A DNA stretch of 64,000 bases from Mycolicibacterium vulneris (GTDB lineage: Bacteria; Actinomycetota; Actinomycetes; Mycobacteriales; Mycobacteriaceae), in NCBI RefSeq assembly GCF_002104765.1, contig NZ_NCXM01000029.1:26811-90810 (forward strand), written 5' to 3'. Position numbers and translations under genes: made by a program. Shown one piece after another: positions 53,038-63,436 of the stretch. The notes beneath the pieces were generated by a model. That model was not told the origin of the DNA and searched no databases. It saw nothing but the letters and a program-made list of their open reading frames with translations. How positions within the stretch are numbered: position 1 is the first letter of the stretch; the number at the start of each line of letters is the position of its first letter.

Positions 53038-53184
53038 GGCAACCACCTCGCTCGTCGACGTGGAGCGAATTTGCCCGATACCGGATTCAGCAAACCACAA
53101 ATCGCGCCGCGGCGATATAGCTCGCGACGGGTATGGCGGCGGGTGATTCAGACCCGCATCGCCGGCGCGCCTAGGCTGATTGCC

Positions 53185-54420
53185 ATGCAGTCGTGGTCTT
53201 CCCCACAGGTCCCCGTGTTGTCGGGACGCGGTCCGGAGCTTCGGCTGTATGACACGTCTGACCGGCAGGTGCGTCCCGTGGCGGCCGGCTCGGCCGCCAC
53301 GATGTATGTCTGCGGCATCACGCCGTACGACGCCACCCATCTGGGCCACGCGGCGACATATCTTGCGTTCGATCTGATCTACCGGCAGTGGCTGGATCTC
53401 GGCCACGACGTCCACTACGTCCAGAACGTCACCGACGTCGACGATCCGCTGCTGGAGCGCGCCGAGCGCGACGGCATCAACTGGCGCGACCTGGCCGAGC
53501 GTGAGGTGTCGCTGTACCGCGAAGACATGGCGGCGCTGCGCATCCTGGCGCCCCGCGAATACGTCGGGGCGACCGAGGCGGTCGCCGAGGTCGTCGAACT
53601 CGTCGAGAAGATGCTGGCCTCCGGCGCGGCGTACCTCGTCGACGGCGAATACCCGGACATCTACTACCGCGCCGACGCGACTCCGCAGTTCGGCTACGAA
53701 TCCGGCTACGACCGCGACACCATGCTGCGACTGTTCGCCGAGCGCGGGGGTGACCCGCAACGGCCCGGCAAGACCGACCAACTTGATGCCCTGCTCTGGC
53801 GGGCCGCACGGCCGGGGGAGCCCAGCTGGCCCTCACCGTTCGGCCCCGGCCGGCCGGGCTGGCACGTCGAGTGCGCGGCAATCGCGCTCAGCCGCATAGG
53901 CAGCGGCCTGGACATCCAGGGTGGCGGCAGCGACCTGATCTTCCCGCACCACGAATTCACCGCCGCGCATGCCGAATGCGTGCGCGGCGTGCGGAGATTC
54001 GCGCGCCACTACGTGCACGCCGGGATGATCGGCTGGGACGGGCACAAGATGTCCAAGAGCCGCGGCAACCTGGTGCTGGTGTCGCAGCTGCGCGCCCGGG
54101 GTGTCGAGCCGTCGGCGATCCGGCTGGGGCTGCTGGCCGGGCACTACCGCGGCGACCGGTACTGGAGCGATCAGGTGCTCGACGAGGCCATCACCCGGCT
54201 GCAGCGCTGGCGCAGCGCGGCCGCGTTGCCGGCCGGTCCCGACGCCGCGGACGTCATCGCGCGGGTGCGGCAATACCTGGCCGATGACCTGAATACTCCC
54301 AAAGCCCTTGCCGCGCTTGATGGCTGGACCACCGATGCGCTGGAATACGGCGGCCATGACGCGGAGGCGCCCAAGCTGGTGGCGGCCGCCGTCGATGCGC
54401 TACTGGGCGTGGCCCTCTAG
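53185..54420 (+). CDS. mshC: mycothiol ligase MshC
   Basis: A 411-residue cysteinyl-tRNA-synthetase-like ligase that joins cysteine to GlcN-Ins in mycothiol synthesis. Motifs: zinc Cys in MYVCGITPYDATHLGHAATY (HIGH variant), GWHVECAAIAL, IFPHHEFTAAHAEC and KMSKSRGNLV. The anticodon-binding domain is short, as expected for MshC rather than CysS. ATG 53185. Confidence 0.95.
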   Translation: MQSWSSPQVPVLSGRGPELRLYDTSDRQVRPVAAGSAATMYVCGITPYDATHLGHAATYLAFDLIYRQWLDLGHDVHYVQNVTDVDDPLLERAERDGINWRDLAEREVSLYREDMAALRILAPREYVGATEAVAEVVELVEKMLASGAAYLVDGEYPDIYYRADATPQFGYESGYDRDTMLRLFAERGGDPQRPGKTDQLDALLWRAARPGEPSWPSPFGPGRPGWHVECAAIALSRIGSGLDIQGGGSDLIFPHHEFTAAHAECVRGVRRFARHYVHAGMIGWDGHKMSKSRGNLVLVSQLRARGVEPSAIRLGLLAGHYRGDRYWSDQVLDEAITRLQRWRSAAALPAGPDAADVIARVRQYLADDLNTPKALAALDGWTTDALEYGGHDAEAPKLVAAAVDALLGVAL

Positions 54421-54443
54421 CCGACGCGGCGGTATGCCCTCGT

Positions 54444-55655
54444 TCAGGCCGGAAGAGCCGTTCCCGCGCCGGGTTCATCCGGGATGACCTGTGAGGTGGC
54501 CGTCAGCGCGGGCGTCCACCATTTCGCCAGTGTCAACAGGTCGACGGCTTCCTCGTAGAGGTTTGTTGAACGGGAGCGCACGGCCAGCGCCCTGTCGGGT
54601 GTCTCGGGTCGATGTCCGGCAGTCTTGGCCTTGGCGGCGTGCGCCAGCTCGAAAGCGGTTGTCGCGGAGTCCCGTTCGTCGGCCGGCACAGAGTTTTCCT
54701 GGAGGAATCGGGCCAGCTGGTCCGGAGCCGTACTACGCACATAGTGGCGCAGCTGCAGGATCGCGTCGCGGATTTCGATGACGGTTTGATGCAGCTGGAG
54801 AGTGGTCTTCTGATACCGCCGGTGGTCATGCTCGATACTGAAACTGCTTTCCGGCACCGCGGCTGTGATGCTGAGCCGCAGTGGCTGCAAACTCTTCCAG
54901 GTCCGGCTGATGCGGTCCAACCCAAAAAACGAATGCAGCCTGACGACGAGCGGCACCGCGCCGAAGAGGTAGACGATGACGGCCATCCATAGGAATTCCG
55001 ATCCATGAACCCGGCCCCGGAATTCAACGGTGTGAGTCCAGCCGAGCTGGTCGCTCACCGCCAGCGCCAACGCCTCCATGCACGCTGCCGCCGTCACGAC
55101 AACCGCAAGGATTCCGGCGGCGGCGAGCAGCGATTCGCGACGCTCGGTGGCTCTTATCAGCTCGGAGCCGAACATCCACAGCAACCGCGTCACCAGGATG
55201 ACGATCATGGTCAGATACAAGCTCAGCGCCAAGACCGCGTCCCAGCCGCCGGACACCTCGAACGTCTGCCCCGCAACGCGCGCGCGGGTGCCCGCACCCA
55301 GGAATGCCACAGACAACGCGACGGCGGCCAAGCGGTAATAGCGGTGACTGCGGAGCGTTTCCTCCGGGGAGATCTTGTTCCACAGCATGGTGAACCCGAC
55401 GAATTCACCGCACGCTAAAATCATTGCGACGCAAGATAATTGCTGGGCGGTGGTCACGGTCATGAGAGCGCTTTTGGACAACACCGCTTCAACCTTGCGC
55501 TCACGCAACAACTGGGCCACCAGCAGCCAAGCCATCACATTGTTGAGGTAAGTCTGGTAGAGGTTGGCCCTGCACCATCGGAAGCGCGCCGCGAGAACGA
55601 TCAGCATGATCGTGATCACGGGCCACGCGATGATGCCCGGGATAGTGGAGGTCAC
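54444..55655 (-). CDS. MAB_1171c-type multi-pass membrane protein
   Basis: 403 residues with about seven hydrophobic segments in the first 240 (IIAWPVITIMLIVLAARF, LYLTMIVILVTRLLWMFG, ESLLAAAGILAVVVTAAACM, FLWMAVIVYLFGAVPLVV) and a soluble helical tail. It matches the family called MAB_1171c putative transporter (DUF6545). Its GTG/ATG start overlaps the ImmA stop by 4 nt. It forms an operon with ImmA and the EspR-like XRE gene. Function unknown. Confidence 0.75.
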   Translation of the reverse strand: MTSTIPGIIAWPVITIMLIVLAARFRWCRANLYQTYLNNVMAWLLVAQLLRERKVEAVLSKSALMTVTTAQQLSCVAMILACGEFVGFTMLWNKISPEETLRSHRYYRLAAVALSVAFLGAGTRARVAGQTFEVSGGWDAVLALSLYLTMIVILVTRLLWMFGSELIRATERRESLLAAAGILAVVVTAAACMEALALAVSDQLGWTHTVEFRGRVHGSEFLWMAVIVYLFGAVPLVVRLHSFFGLDRISRTWKSLQPLRLSITAAVPESSFSIEHDHRRYQKTTLQLHQTVIEIRDAILQLRHYVRSTAPDQLARFLQENSVPADERDSATTAFELAHAAKAKTAGHRPETPDRALAVRSRSTNLYEEAVDLLTLAKWWTPALTATSQVIPDEPGAGTALPA

Positions 55656-56149
55656 TGGCGGCGGAAGAAGGCGCTACGCATCATGGAGTTACGTTCGGCG
55701 GCCTCAGCGGCGGCGATCAGCAATAGGGAAGCGAACATCTCGGCATCGCGCTCCTGGTCACCGGCGTAGTCGCTGCGTCCCAACACCGCGCGCACCGTGT
55801 CGGGATCGAGGTCGGGCAACGCCTGACACACTGCCGCATCGCAGGCGCGGCTGGCGCTGCGACCATGGCCCAGCAGGATATGCCCGATCTCGTGGCCCAC
55901 GATCTGGTCGATGTGGTAGTCGGTGGTCCCTGTCTCATGCAGGATCACGTCTTCGTTGTCGCAGGCCAGCCAGAGGCCGCACGGGCTGTCTGCCAGCGCG
56001 GCCGTATCCGCCGGGACGAGCCGGATGGCCCGACCGCGCATTTGGCCCAAGTTCTCGATGAAAACGTTCCGGTCCCAGGGGACCGGAATCGGGAGCGTGC
56101 GCGTCAGCGCAAGAATGTCAGCGTTTGATGCCGGCATCGAGCTGGTCAT
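55652..56149 (-). CDS. ImmA/IrrE-family metallopeptidase
   Basis: About 165 residues with the zinc site GHEIGHILLGH and DQERDAEMFASLLLI (third ligand). ImmA/IrrE proteases cleave a partner repressor to relieve repression; the adjacent XRE gene is the obvious target (inference). ATG 56149 lies inside the end of the XRE gene; ATG 56188 or 56137 are other options. Confidence 0.85.
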   Translation of the reverse strand: MTSSMPASNADILALTRTLPIPVPWDRNVFIENLGQMRGRAIRLVPADTAALADSPCGLWLACDNEDVILHETGTTDYHIDQIVGHEIGHILLGHGRSASRACDAAVCQALPDLDPDTVRAVLGRSDYAGDQERDAEMFASLLLIAAAEAAERNSMMRSAFFRRQ

Positions 56150-56597
56150 TTTGCCGGGAGGAGATAGGGGGTAATCGTTCAAGTTCACGAAGGTGGTCGA
56201 CGATCGCCGCCAGGCTGTTGAGAGCCTGGGGAGTCAAGCCGGATGCACGGGCCGCCAGATCGCGCACGCCGTTGTCACGCAACGCCTGCAAAAGATTCAA
56301 TTGTGCGTCGATCGCCGGGTCGGTGCCACGATCTATCAGATAGGACGGCGGCACGCCGAAATAGTCGGCGATCGCCCGTAAATGGGCGACGGTCGGGTTT
56401 GTTTTGAGGCCGCTTCTGAGTTGCCACAGGTAAGCCGGGCTGATCGGGACCCCGGTTTTATCCGTGATTGCCGCCGCGGCTGCGGCGTTGGAAAGCGGGG
56501 GCGTGCCCGCCTTGCGCATCAGCTCGAAGAGCTTATTCAGGCGGCTTGCCAGCCCGCTGCCATCCGGCCCTTTGCCCTGGACGCCGTTGACTCCCAA
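56118..56597 (-). CDS. EspR-like XRE regulator
   Basis: A 159-residue protein very like EspR: LASRLNKLFELM, ISPAYLWQLRSGLKTNPTVA, HLRAIADYFGVPPSYLID, NGVRDLAARASGLTPQALNS. EspR is a mycobacterial nucleoid-associated regulator with a helical dimerisation tail. TTG 56597 is the start of the open frame; family N-termini begin near residue 15. First gene of the trio with ImmA and the membrane protein. Confidence 0.82.
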   Translation of the reverse strand: MGVNGVQGKGPDGSGLASRLNKLFELMRKAGTPPLSNAAAAAAITDKTGVPISPAYLWQLRSGLKTNPTVAHLRAIADYFGVPPSYLIDRGTDPAIDAQLNLLQALRDNGVRDLAARASGLTPQALNSLAAIVDHLRELERLPPISSRQNDQLDAGIKR

Positions 56598-57661
56598 TGC
56601 ACTCTCATTTCATGCGAACGCCAGCTGTGTGTACCCATGTTACAGGCTCGGTCATGACGACCGACCCCCGATTCGCCGCGCTGAGACTTTTAAGGTGCAC
56701 GACTGTGACCTCGGGATCTGCGGCTGGTGAAGCGCTTCACCGCGTTTATCCACAGGGGTCACCGTTCGGTTTTACATTTTCATCAACGTACGGTTGAATG
56801 CGTGACGTGTACTGCCGTGTACAGTTCGCCACCGGGTTGCCGCACCGAGAGTCGGCGATCGACGCGCTCGTTGCCGAGTACGAAGGCCCGGTTTTGCTGG
56901 CGAGCGGCATGCGGCGGATGCGATCGCACGGGATCGACCTTCGTTCTGGGACCCCGATGCTCCTGGCGTTTGACATTGCGCGCGGCCCCGTGTTTCGCGC
57001 CGGCGAAGCAACGCACGGCGAGTTGAACCAGCATGGCAGGAGGTCGTGACGAAGTGCAGCAAAGTCGAACCGGGGTCTGAAGGCCAGCACGAGCCACTCC
57101 CCGCGTTGTGTACACGGCGCCCGCCTCAGGTACCGAGGCGCCACTAAAGGCTGAACTCCCTGAGCTGGCCGACACCGTCGACGCTGTTAGCCAGTGTTGC
57201 AATCCGAGGCTCGAAATGTCTCAGGCGCCGCTTCGACGGGCGGTCTCATCCGAAGTGGTGCGCTGTGTCTATTGTTTGCTGTGCACTTCTCCCAAAGGCT
57301 GGTGTGAATCTATGAAACACCTGTATAACCTATGCAACAATTTACACGAGTGTCGAATCTCGGTGGCGAAAGAGCCTTTGCTGTCACGCCAATATGGGGG
57401 TATATTTCTGGCAAATACTGGGCTGCAGAAGGAGTTGAGTCCGGTGCGTACTAAGAGCGAGTTGGCGCGGCCGCCGGTGGGCAGGCTGCTGCGTCGGCCG
57501 CTCGGACGCGACCGCAATCGGCCAGAAGCTCGTTGCTGGGTTGCCGTCGCTGGGGCTTGTCGTGGGCCCGTTCGGGATTCAAAACGCCGCCCACTGGGCA
57601 CGCGCCTGGCTTTGCGAAACGCCTTGGCGCCCAAGCCCCCCCAGCAAGCCTAGGGCTCGCG
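56598..57661. other. 1.06-kb gap, no supported gene
   Basis: Frames at 56798-57049 and 57108-57653 are open on the plus strand but have no domain, no ribosome site and mixed composition. The stretch 57280-57430 is clearly AT-richer than its surroundings. It should contain the EspR-like promoter (left) and the LuxR promoter (right). Confidence 0.4.
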
Positions 57662-60367
57662 GTGTCGGGGGAAGTCGGGTCGGCGTGGCCTATCGTGGGC
57701 CGCGATGTGGAGCTGCGCCGGTCACTGGCGGCGCTGAACAACTCGGAGTGCCACGGCGTGGCGTTGGTCGGCGACAGTGGGGTGGGCAAGTCCACCCTGG
57801 CCCGCATGCTGGCCAAGACGGTTGAGTCGGCAGGGCGCACAGTGCGATTCGCGCTGGGCACTCAAACGGGTTGCGCTCTGCCGCTGGGCGCGTTTTCCCG
57901 CGCGGTGAGCCTTCAGGTGGCGCACGAACCGGCGGTCATGCTGGCGGCTGCGCATGACACCTTGAGCAAGGACAAGAACCTGGTCGTGGTGGTGGACGAC
58001 GCGCAGTTGCTCGATCCGCTGTCGGCCACATTGATCAATCAGCTCGCGGCCAGTCGCAGTGCGCGGTTGATCGTGACGATCCGATCGCGTGAGCCGGTGC
58101 TGGATGCGGTGACTGCGTTGTTGAAAGAACGCCTGTTGCTGACCGTCCACGTGGAACCGTTCGGCCGCGAGCAGACGGGTCTCTTGGCCGGCGCTGTCCT
58201 GGGCGGTCCGGTCGCCTCTGGTTTGGTTGATGAGTTGTTCGAGCGCAGTGTGGGAAACCCGTTGCTGCTGCGTGGTTTTCTTACCGCGGGCCGGGAAAGT
58301 GGAGCATTGGTCCGTACGGAGGAAGGCTGGCAACTGCGGGGCCCGCTGCGCGCGGATCGCGAACTCCACGATGTTCTGGGGTTTCGGCTGCAATCGCTGA
58401 GCCCAGAGGAGTTGGAGGTGGTGGAGATCTTGGCCACCGCCGAGGGGCTGAAGTGGGAGATCCTGCGCGACGTCTGCGATGCAGAGGCCATCGCAACTCT
58501 GGAGCGCCGGGGCCTGATCCAGTTGGTTGCCGACGGATCCCACGCCGTGGCGCAGTTGAATCACCCCATGCTCGGTGAAGCCGCGACCCGGCACGCTGGA
58601 ATGGTGCGCGCCCGGCAACTCAACGGCAAATTGGCGCGAGCTCTACAGAAACATGAGCGGGCAGGGGACCGGCCGAAGCAGCCCGGCCTGCGGGGTCGGA
58701 TCCGGTTGGCGCAGTTCATGATCCACAGCGACTTGGAGCCCGACCTCGATGTGGTCATCGAAGCGGCGCAGCACGCGCTGGCGATGTCGAATGTGGTGCT
58801 GGGTGAGGAACTCGCGAGGTTTGCGGTCGATCGCGGTGGGGGGCTGCCGGCCGCGTTGGTGCTTGCCGAGGCGGTGAGTTGGCAGGGCCGCGGCGACGAG
58901 GCGGACGAGGTGCTGGTCGACGCCGAACCCGACGATGGCGACGACTTTATGATCGCGCGATGGGGCTGCCTGCGCGCCGCCAACTTCTTCTGGGGCTGCG
59001 GGGACGTCGAAGCCGCCACTCGGGAACTCGATGACGTGAAGAAGCGCGTCTCGTCCGAGGCCGGCGTGAGCCTGATCAATGCGTTGGAGCTGTCCATTGG
59101 CTACTTCCATGGGGACGTCGAAACGACGATCGAGGTCGGGCCGGGCCTGTGCGAGTCCGATGAAGTGCCGGTGGCCACCGTCTGGGCCGTTTTCCCGACC
59201 TGCGCCGCCTTGGCGGCGGCCGGCCGTTTTTCCGAAGTCGGCCGCATAGCGGACGTCGGGGTGCGTGCGGCTGCACTGTGCGGCTTGGGGCCGCATCGAT
59301 TCAACATCGGGATGACCGAGATCATGGCCGCGACGGCGGCAGGAGATGATTCCGCGGCCGAGCGAATCTACAAGCGTTACGCCGCGATGACTGACGGTCT
59401 TCCCTCGGCGGAGGCCATGGTTGACGCGATGCTGGGGCTCATTCGACTGAGCCGCGGAGAGCTGACCGCTGCGTGCGCTCTGTTCAACAGTGCAATCGCT
59501 GTGTTCTCGAAGGGTTTTGCGTCGCCTTGGTCCGTTGTCGTGGGCGCCTGGCAAGCCCAGGCCGAGGGGGCGCGCGGTGACAGCGCGGCGGCCACTGCGG
59601 CATTGCGACGCGCGGACAAAGCCTATGGACCGCATGTTGCGGTGTTTGTGCCAGAACTCGAGCTTGCGCGCGCCTGGGAGCGGGCAGCGGCCGACGACGC
59701 GAAGGCCGCCCAGACGCACGCCTTGCAAGCGGCGGAGATCGCGCGCGCCGCGGGAACGCACGTGATGGAGATGCGGGCACGCCATGCGGCGGTCCGCTTC
59801 GGCGATCGTTCTCAGGCCGCGAGGCTGGAAAAGCTTGCCCGTATTTTGGACACGGCGCTGGCCGCGGCAGCCGCTGATCATGCTCGCGGTTTGGCGCAAC
59901 GCGACGGCGATCTGCTCGATGCCACGGCGCGTTCATTCGCCGATCTCGGCGCCCTGGCATGTGCCGCCGACACAGCGGCGCAGGCGGCCGGCGAACATGC
60001 CCGCCGGGGGGACCGCGGTAAGAGATACGAGTCGTCGGCCTGGGCACACGCTTTGGCCAGGCGTTGCGAGTTGCGGACGCCGGCGCTCGAGGCTGCGATA
60101 TGCCCGCTTCCCTTCAGCGATCGTGAGCGCCAGATCGTGAGTTTGGTCGCGGCCGGTTTGTCGAACCGTGACATCGCCGAGCGGTTGGTCATTTCGGTAC
60201 GCACGGTGGAGGGGCACCTCTATCGCCTTTTCACCAAGCTCGGCGTCAACAGTCGCGAACAGCTTGCCTTGCTAACAACCCGAGAGCCCTTCGCGGAGAA
60301 AGACTTCTCACGCCGCAGCAGTCGGCCGCTTGGTCGCGGGGACGATGTTCACCCTTACGCAGGCTAA
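57662..60367 (+). CDS. LuxR-family LAL regulator 1 (ATPase + HTH)
   Basis: About 901 residues. AAA/STAND N-terminus: WPIVGRDVELRRSL, P-loop VGDSGVGKSTLARML, Walker B NLVVVVDDAQLLDP. Long TPR-like helical middle. C-terminal LuxR HTH: FSDRERQIVSLVAAGLSNRD, IAERLVISVRTVEGHLYRL. GTG 57662 fits the start of homology with the second copy; the frame opens at 57533. It is about 70 per cent identical by eye to the next gene. Confidence 0.85.
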   Translation: MSGEVGSAWPIVGRDVELRRSLAALNNSECHGVALVGDSGVGKSTLARMLAKTVESAGRTVRFALGTQTGCALPLGAFSRAVSLQVAHEPAVMLAAAHDTLSKDKNLVVVVDDAQLLDPLSATLINQLAASRSARLIVTIRSREPVLDAVTALLKERLLLTVHVEPFGREQTGLLAGAVLGGPVASGLVDELFERSVGNPLLLRGFLTAGRESGALVRTEEGWQLRGPLRADRELHDVLGFRLQSLSPEELEVVEILATAEGLKWEILRDVCDAEAIATLERRGLIQLVADGSHAVAQLNHPMLGEAATRHAGMVRARQLNGKLARALQKHERAGDRPKQPGLRGRIRLAQFMIHSDLEPDLDVVIEAAQHALAMSNVVLGEELARFAVDRGGGLPAALVLAEAVSWQGRGDEADEVLVDAEPDDGDDFMIARWGCLRAANFFWGCGDVEAATRELDDVKKRVSSEAGVSLINALELSIGYFHGDVETTIEVGPGLCESDEVPVATVWAVFPTCAALAAAGRFSEVGRIADVGVRAAALCGLGPHRFNIGMTEIMAATAAGDDSAAERIYKRYAAMTDGLPSAEAMVDAMLGLIRLSRGELTAACALFNSAIAVFSKGFASPWSVVVGAWQAQAEGARGDSAAATAALRRADKAYGPHVAVFVPELELARAWERAAADDAKAAQTHALQAAEIARAAGTHVMEMRARHAAVRFGDRSQAARLEKLARILDTALAAAAADHARGLAQRDGDLLDATARSFADLGALACAADTAAQAAGEHARRGDRGKRYESSAWAHALARRCELRTPALEAAICPLPFSDRERQIVSLVAAGLSNRDIAERLVISVRTVEGHLYRLFTKLGVNSREQLALLTTREPFAEKDFSRRSSRPLGRGDDVHPYAG

Positions 60368-60739
60368 GTTTGCATAGGTAACGTAGAGTTTTAGGGGCCG
60401 CTACTCTATCTCGGCGCGCACACCACTCGACTTCCCTAAAGATTCCGGCGATGGCCGCTCGAGCGGCCATACGCTCCGGCCCATGATAGGTAGTCGGAAG
60501 CACACGATCGCGACGGCTGTTCACGAAGTCGACCCGCCCGAACCCGCAGATGCGGTCCCGCCGAGCAAATTTCAAGTAGTCGAGGACGTGATCCCGTCGG
60601 CCTGCTCGGGCATGGCCTCGGCTTCCTATGACTTCGGGCTTTATCTGGCAGCGGCGCGTTCCGGCTTTATGTAGCGCCGCGAGCTCGACGGGCCGTCCGG
60701 CGTGTGCGAACCGCAGTGGCTCGCGGCATGCGGTGAGCG
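60368..60739. other. intergenic between the two LAL genes
   Basis: About 370 bp without a supported gene. TAGAGT (60384-60389) and ACTCTA (60403-60408) form a small hairpin after the first gene. The rest shows no similarity to the region before the first copy. Confidence 0.4.
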
Positions 60740-63436
60740 GTGCAGCAACAGTCGGTTGCCATGTCGGCACCTCGGTGGGAGTGGGAGATACATCATTTGA
60801 CGCAACGGGTTAATGGGTCGACATGGCCCATCGTGGGACGCGATGTGGAGTTCCGGCGGTCACTCGCGGCGCTCAACAACGGGGACTTCAACGGAGTGGC
60901 GTTGGTCGGGGACAGCGGGGTGGGCAAGTCCACCCTGGCCCGCATGCTGGCCAAGACGGTCGAGTCGGCGGGGCGCACGGTGCGATTCGCGCTGGGCACT
61001 CAAACGGGTTGCGCTGTGCCGCTGGGCGCATTTTCTCGTGTGGTCAGCCTCGGGGTGGGACACGAACCGGCGATCATGCTGGCGGCCGCGCACAACACTC
61101 TGGGCCAAGACAAGAACCTGGTGGTGGTGGTCGATGAGGCGCAGTTGCTCGATCCTTTGTCGGCCACTTTGATCAATCAACTTGCGGCCGGCCGTAGTGC
61201 GCGGTTGATCGTGACGATCCGGTCCGGCGATCCGGTCTTGGATGCGGTGACTGCATTGTTGAAAGAGCGCATGTTGCTGACCGTTCACATCGATCCCTTC
61301 ACCCGCGAGCAGACCGGCCTGTTGGCCGACGCGGTCCTGGGGGGTCCGGTCGAGCCCGGGCTGGTTGACGAGTTGTTTGAACGCAGTGGGGGAAATCTGT
61401 TGCTGCTGCGTGGTTTTCTCACGGCGGGCCGGGAAAGCGGGACTTTGGTACACACCGATCACGGCTGGCGTCTTCAGGGCCCGTTGCGCCCGGATCGCGA
61501 ACTCAACGATGCTTTGGAGTTTCGGCTGCAATCGCTGAGTTCTGAGGAACTGGAGGTGGTGGAGCTCTTGGCCACCGCCGAATTGCTGGAGTTGGAAATC
61601 CTGCGTGACATCTGCGACGCGGACGCAATGGCAAACCTGGAGCGCCGTGGTCTGATCCAGTTGGTTGCCGACGGTTCCCACACCGTGGCCCAGTTGAATC
61701 ACCCCATGCTCGGTGAAGCCGCGGTCCGCCATGCCGGGGTAGTGCGCTCGCGGCAACTCAACGGCATATTGGCGAAAGCTCTTAGACGGCATCTGCGGGC
61801 GGTGGGGCGGCGCTCGCAGATCTCGGATCCCCGCGGCCGTATCCAGCTGGCGCAGTTCATGATGCACAGCGACTTGGAAGCCGACCTCGATGTAGCTGTC
61901 AAGGCGGCGGAGGATGCATTGGCGATGTCGAATCTTGCCCTGGGTGAGGAGCTGGCGAGGTTTGCGGTCGATCGTGGTGGTGGGCTGCCGGCTGCGTTGG
62001 TGCTTGCCGAGTCGGTGAGTTGGCAGGGCCGCGGCGACGAGGCCGAGGCCATCCTTTTGGACGTCGACGTCGATGGCGCCGACGAGTCGTTGATCGCGCG
62101 GTGGGGTTGTCTGCGCGCTGCGAACCTGGCATGGGGATGCGGTGACGCCGAAACCGCGATGCGCGTGCTCACAGAGGTGAAACAGCGTCTCATGACCGAG
62201 GGCGGTCTCGAGCTGATCAATGCCTTCGAGGTTTCGATCGGATTCTTCCGCGGCGACGTTGAGACGACGATCGAGCTTGGGCCCGGGCTGTGTGAGCCCG
62301 GTGTAGTGCCGATGGCGACCGTGTGGGCGGCTGTCGCGACATGCGGTGCCTTGATGGCGGCCGGACGTTTTTCCGAGGTCGGTCGCATAGCCGCTGCCGG
62401 CGTGCGCGCGACGACGCTCTGCAGGGCAGGAGCGCAGCGGTTCGCCATCGGACTGGCCGAGGTTATGGTTGCGACCGCCGCCGGTGACTATCCGGCGGCC
62501 GACCGAATCCACAGGCGTTACGCCGCACTGGCAACGGGTCTTCCCGCAGCGGAGGCCATGGTTGACGCGATGCTCGGGCTCGTGCAGGTTACCCGCGGAG
62601 ACCTCTCGATAGCATGCGTCACTCTTGCCCGGTCCATTTCTCAACTGTCCCAAGGCTTTCCGTCGCCCTGGTTGCTGGTGGTGGCGGCGCTGCTGGCCCA
62701 GGCGGAGGGGACGCGCGGGGACGGTGCGGCGGCAGCAGCGGCGTTGCAGCATGCGGAGGAAGCATACGGACCACATGTCGCGGTGTTCTTGCCTGAACTG
62801 GAACTCGCCCGGGCCTGGGAGCGGGCAGCGGCCGGCGACATGGCGGCCGCCCAGGCACATGCAATGCAAGCGGCGCAGATCGCGCGGACAGCAGGGATGC
62901 ACGTGGCCGAGATGCGGGCACGCCATGCAGCCGTTCGCTTCGGCGATCGTTCGCAGGCCACGCGAGTGGATGAGCTCGCCCGAACCTTGAACTACGCGTC
63001 GGCGCAAGCGGTCGCCGACCACGCCCGCGGTTTGGCACAACACGACGGCGACCTGCTCGATGCCGCGGCCCATCGATTCGCCGATCTCGGCGCACTGGCT
63101 TTCGCCGCCGACGCGGCGGCTCAGGCGGCCGGCGAACATGCCCGTCGGGGCGACCGTCGCAAGGAGGTCGAGTCGTCGACGTGGGCGCACGCGTTGGCCA
63201 ACCAATGCGGGTCACGCACACCGGCGCTCGAGACCGCGGCGCACCCGCTTCCCTTCAGCGGACGTGAACGTCAGATCGTCAATCTGGTCGCGGCAGGGCT
63301 GTCCAACCGCGAAATCGCCGACCGGCTGGTCATTTCGGTACGCACGGTGGAGGGCCATCTGTACCGACTTTTCACCAAACTCGGCATCAACAACCGTGAC
63401 CAACTCATTCATCTGATCAACCGAGATGCGTCGTGA
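60740..63436 (+). CDS. LuxR-family LAL regulator 2
   Basis: An 898-residue tandem paralogue of regulator 1. It has WPIVGRDVEFRRSLAALNNG, VGDSGVGKSTLARMLAKTVE, NLVVVVDEAQLLDPLSATLI, the same helical middle and the HTH FSGRERQIVNLVAAGLSNRE, IADRLVISVRTVEGHLYRLF. GTG 60740 or ATG 60761. Both face the MbtH start at 63962 and may control the NRPS cluster that it implies. Confidence 0.87.
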   Translation: MQQQSVAMSAPRWEWEIHHLTQRVNGSTWPIVGRDVEFRRSLAALNNGDFNGVALVGDSGVGKSTLARMLAKTVESAGRTVRFALGTQTGCAVPLGAFSRVVSLGVGHEPAIMLAAAHNTLGQDKNLVVVVDEAQLLDPLSATLINQLAAGRSARLIVTIRSGDPVLDAVTALLKERMLLTVHIDPFTREQTGLLADAVLGGPVEPGLVDELFERSGGNLLLLRGFLTAGRESGTLVHTDHGWRLQGPLRPDRELNDALEFRLQSLSSEELEVVELLATAELLELEILRDICDADAMANLERRGLIQLVADGSHTVAQLNHPMLGEAAVRHAGVVRSRQLNGILAKALRRHLRAVGRRSQISDPRGRIQLAQFMMHSDLEADLDVAVKAAEDALAMSNLALGEELARFAVDRGGGLPAALVLAESVSWQGRGDEAEAILLDVDVDGADESLIARWGCLRAANLAWGCGDAETAMRVLTEVKQRLMTEGGLELINAFEVSIGFFRGDVETTIELGPGLCEPGVVPMATVWAAVATCGALMAAGRFSEVGRIAAAGVRATTLCRAGAQRFAIGLAEVMVATAAGDYPAADRIHRRYAALATGLPAAEAMVDAMLGLVQVTRGDLSIACVTLARSISQLSQGFPSPWLLVVAALLAQAEGTRGDGAAAAAALQHAEEAYGPHVAVFLPELELARAWERAAAGDMAAAQAHAMQAAQIARTAGMHVAEMRARHAAVRFGDRSQATRVDELARTLNYASAQAVADHARGLAQHDGDLLDAAAHRFADLGALAFAADAAAQAAGEHARRGDRRKEVESSTWAHALANQCGSRTPALETAAHPLPFSGRERQIVNLVAAGLSNREIADRLVISVRTVEGHLYRLFTKLGINNRDQLIHLINRDAS

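Noticed and set aside
56798..57049. Short ORF in the gap before the LAL genes
   Set aside because: No ribosome site or recognisable domain; starts in a region of mixed composition.
57108..57653. ORF directly before LAL regulator 1
   Set aside because: Composition changes within it, no family features; it overlaps the probable promoter.
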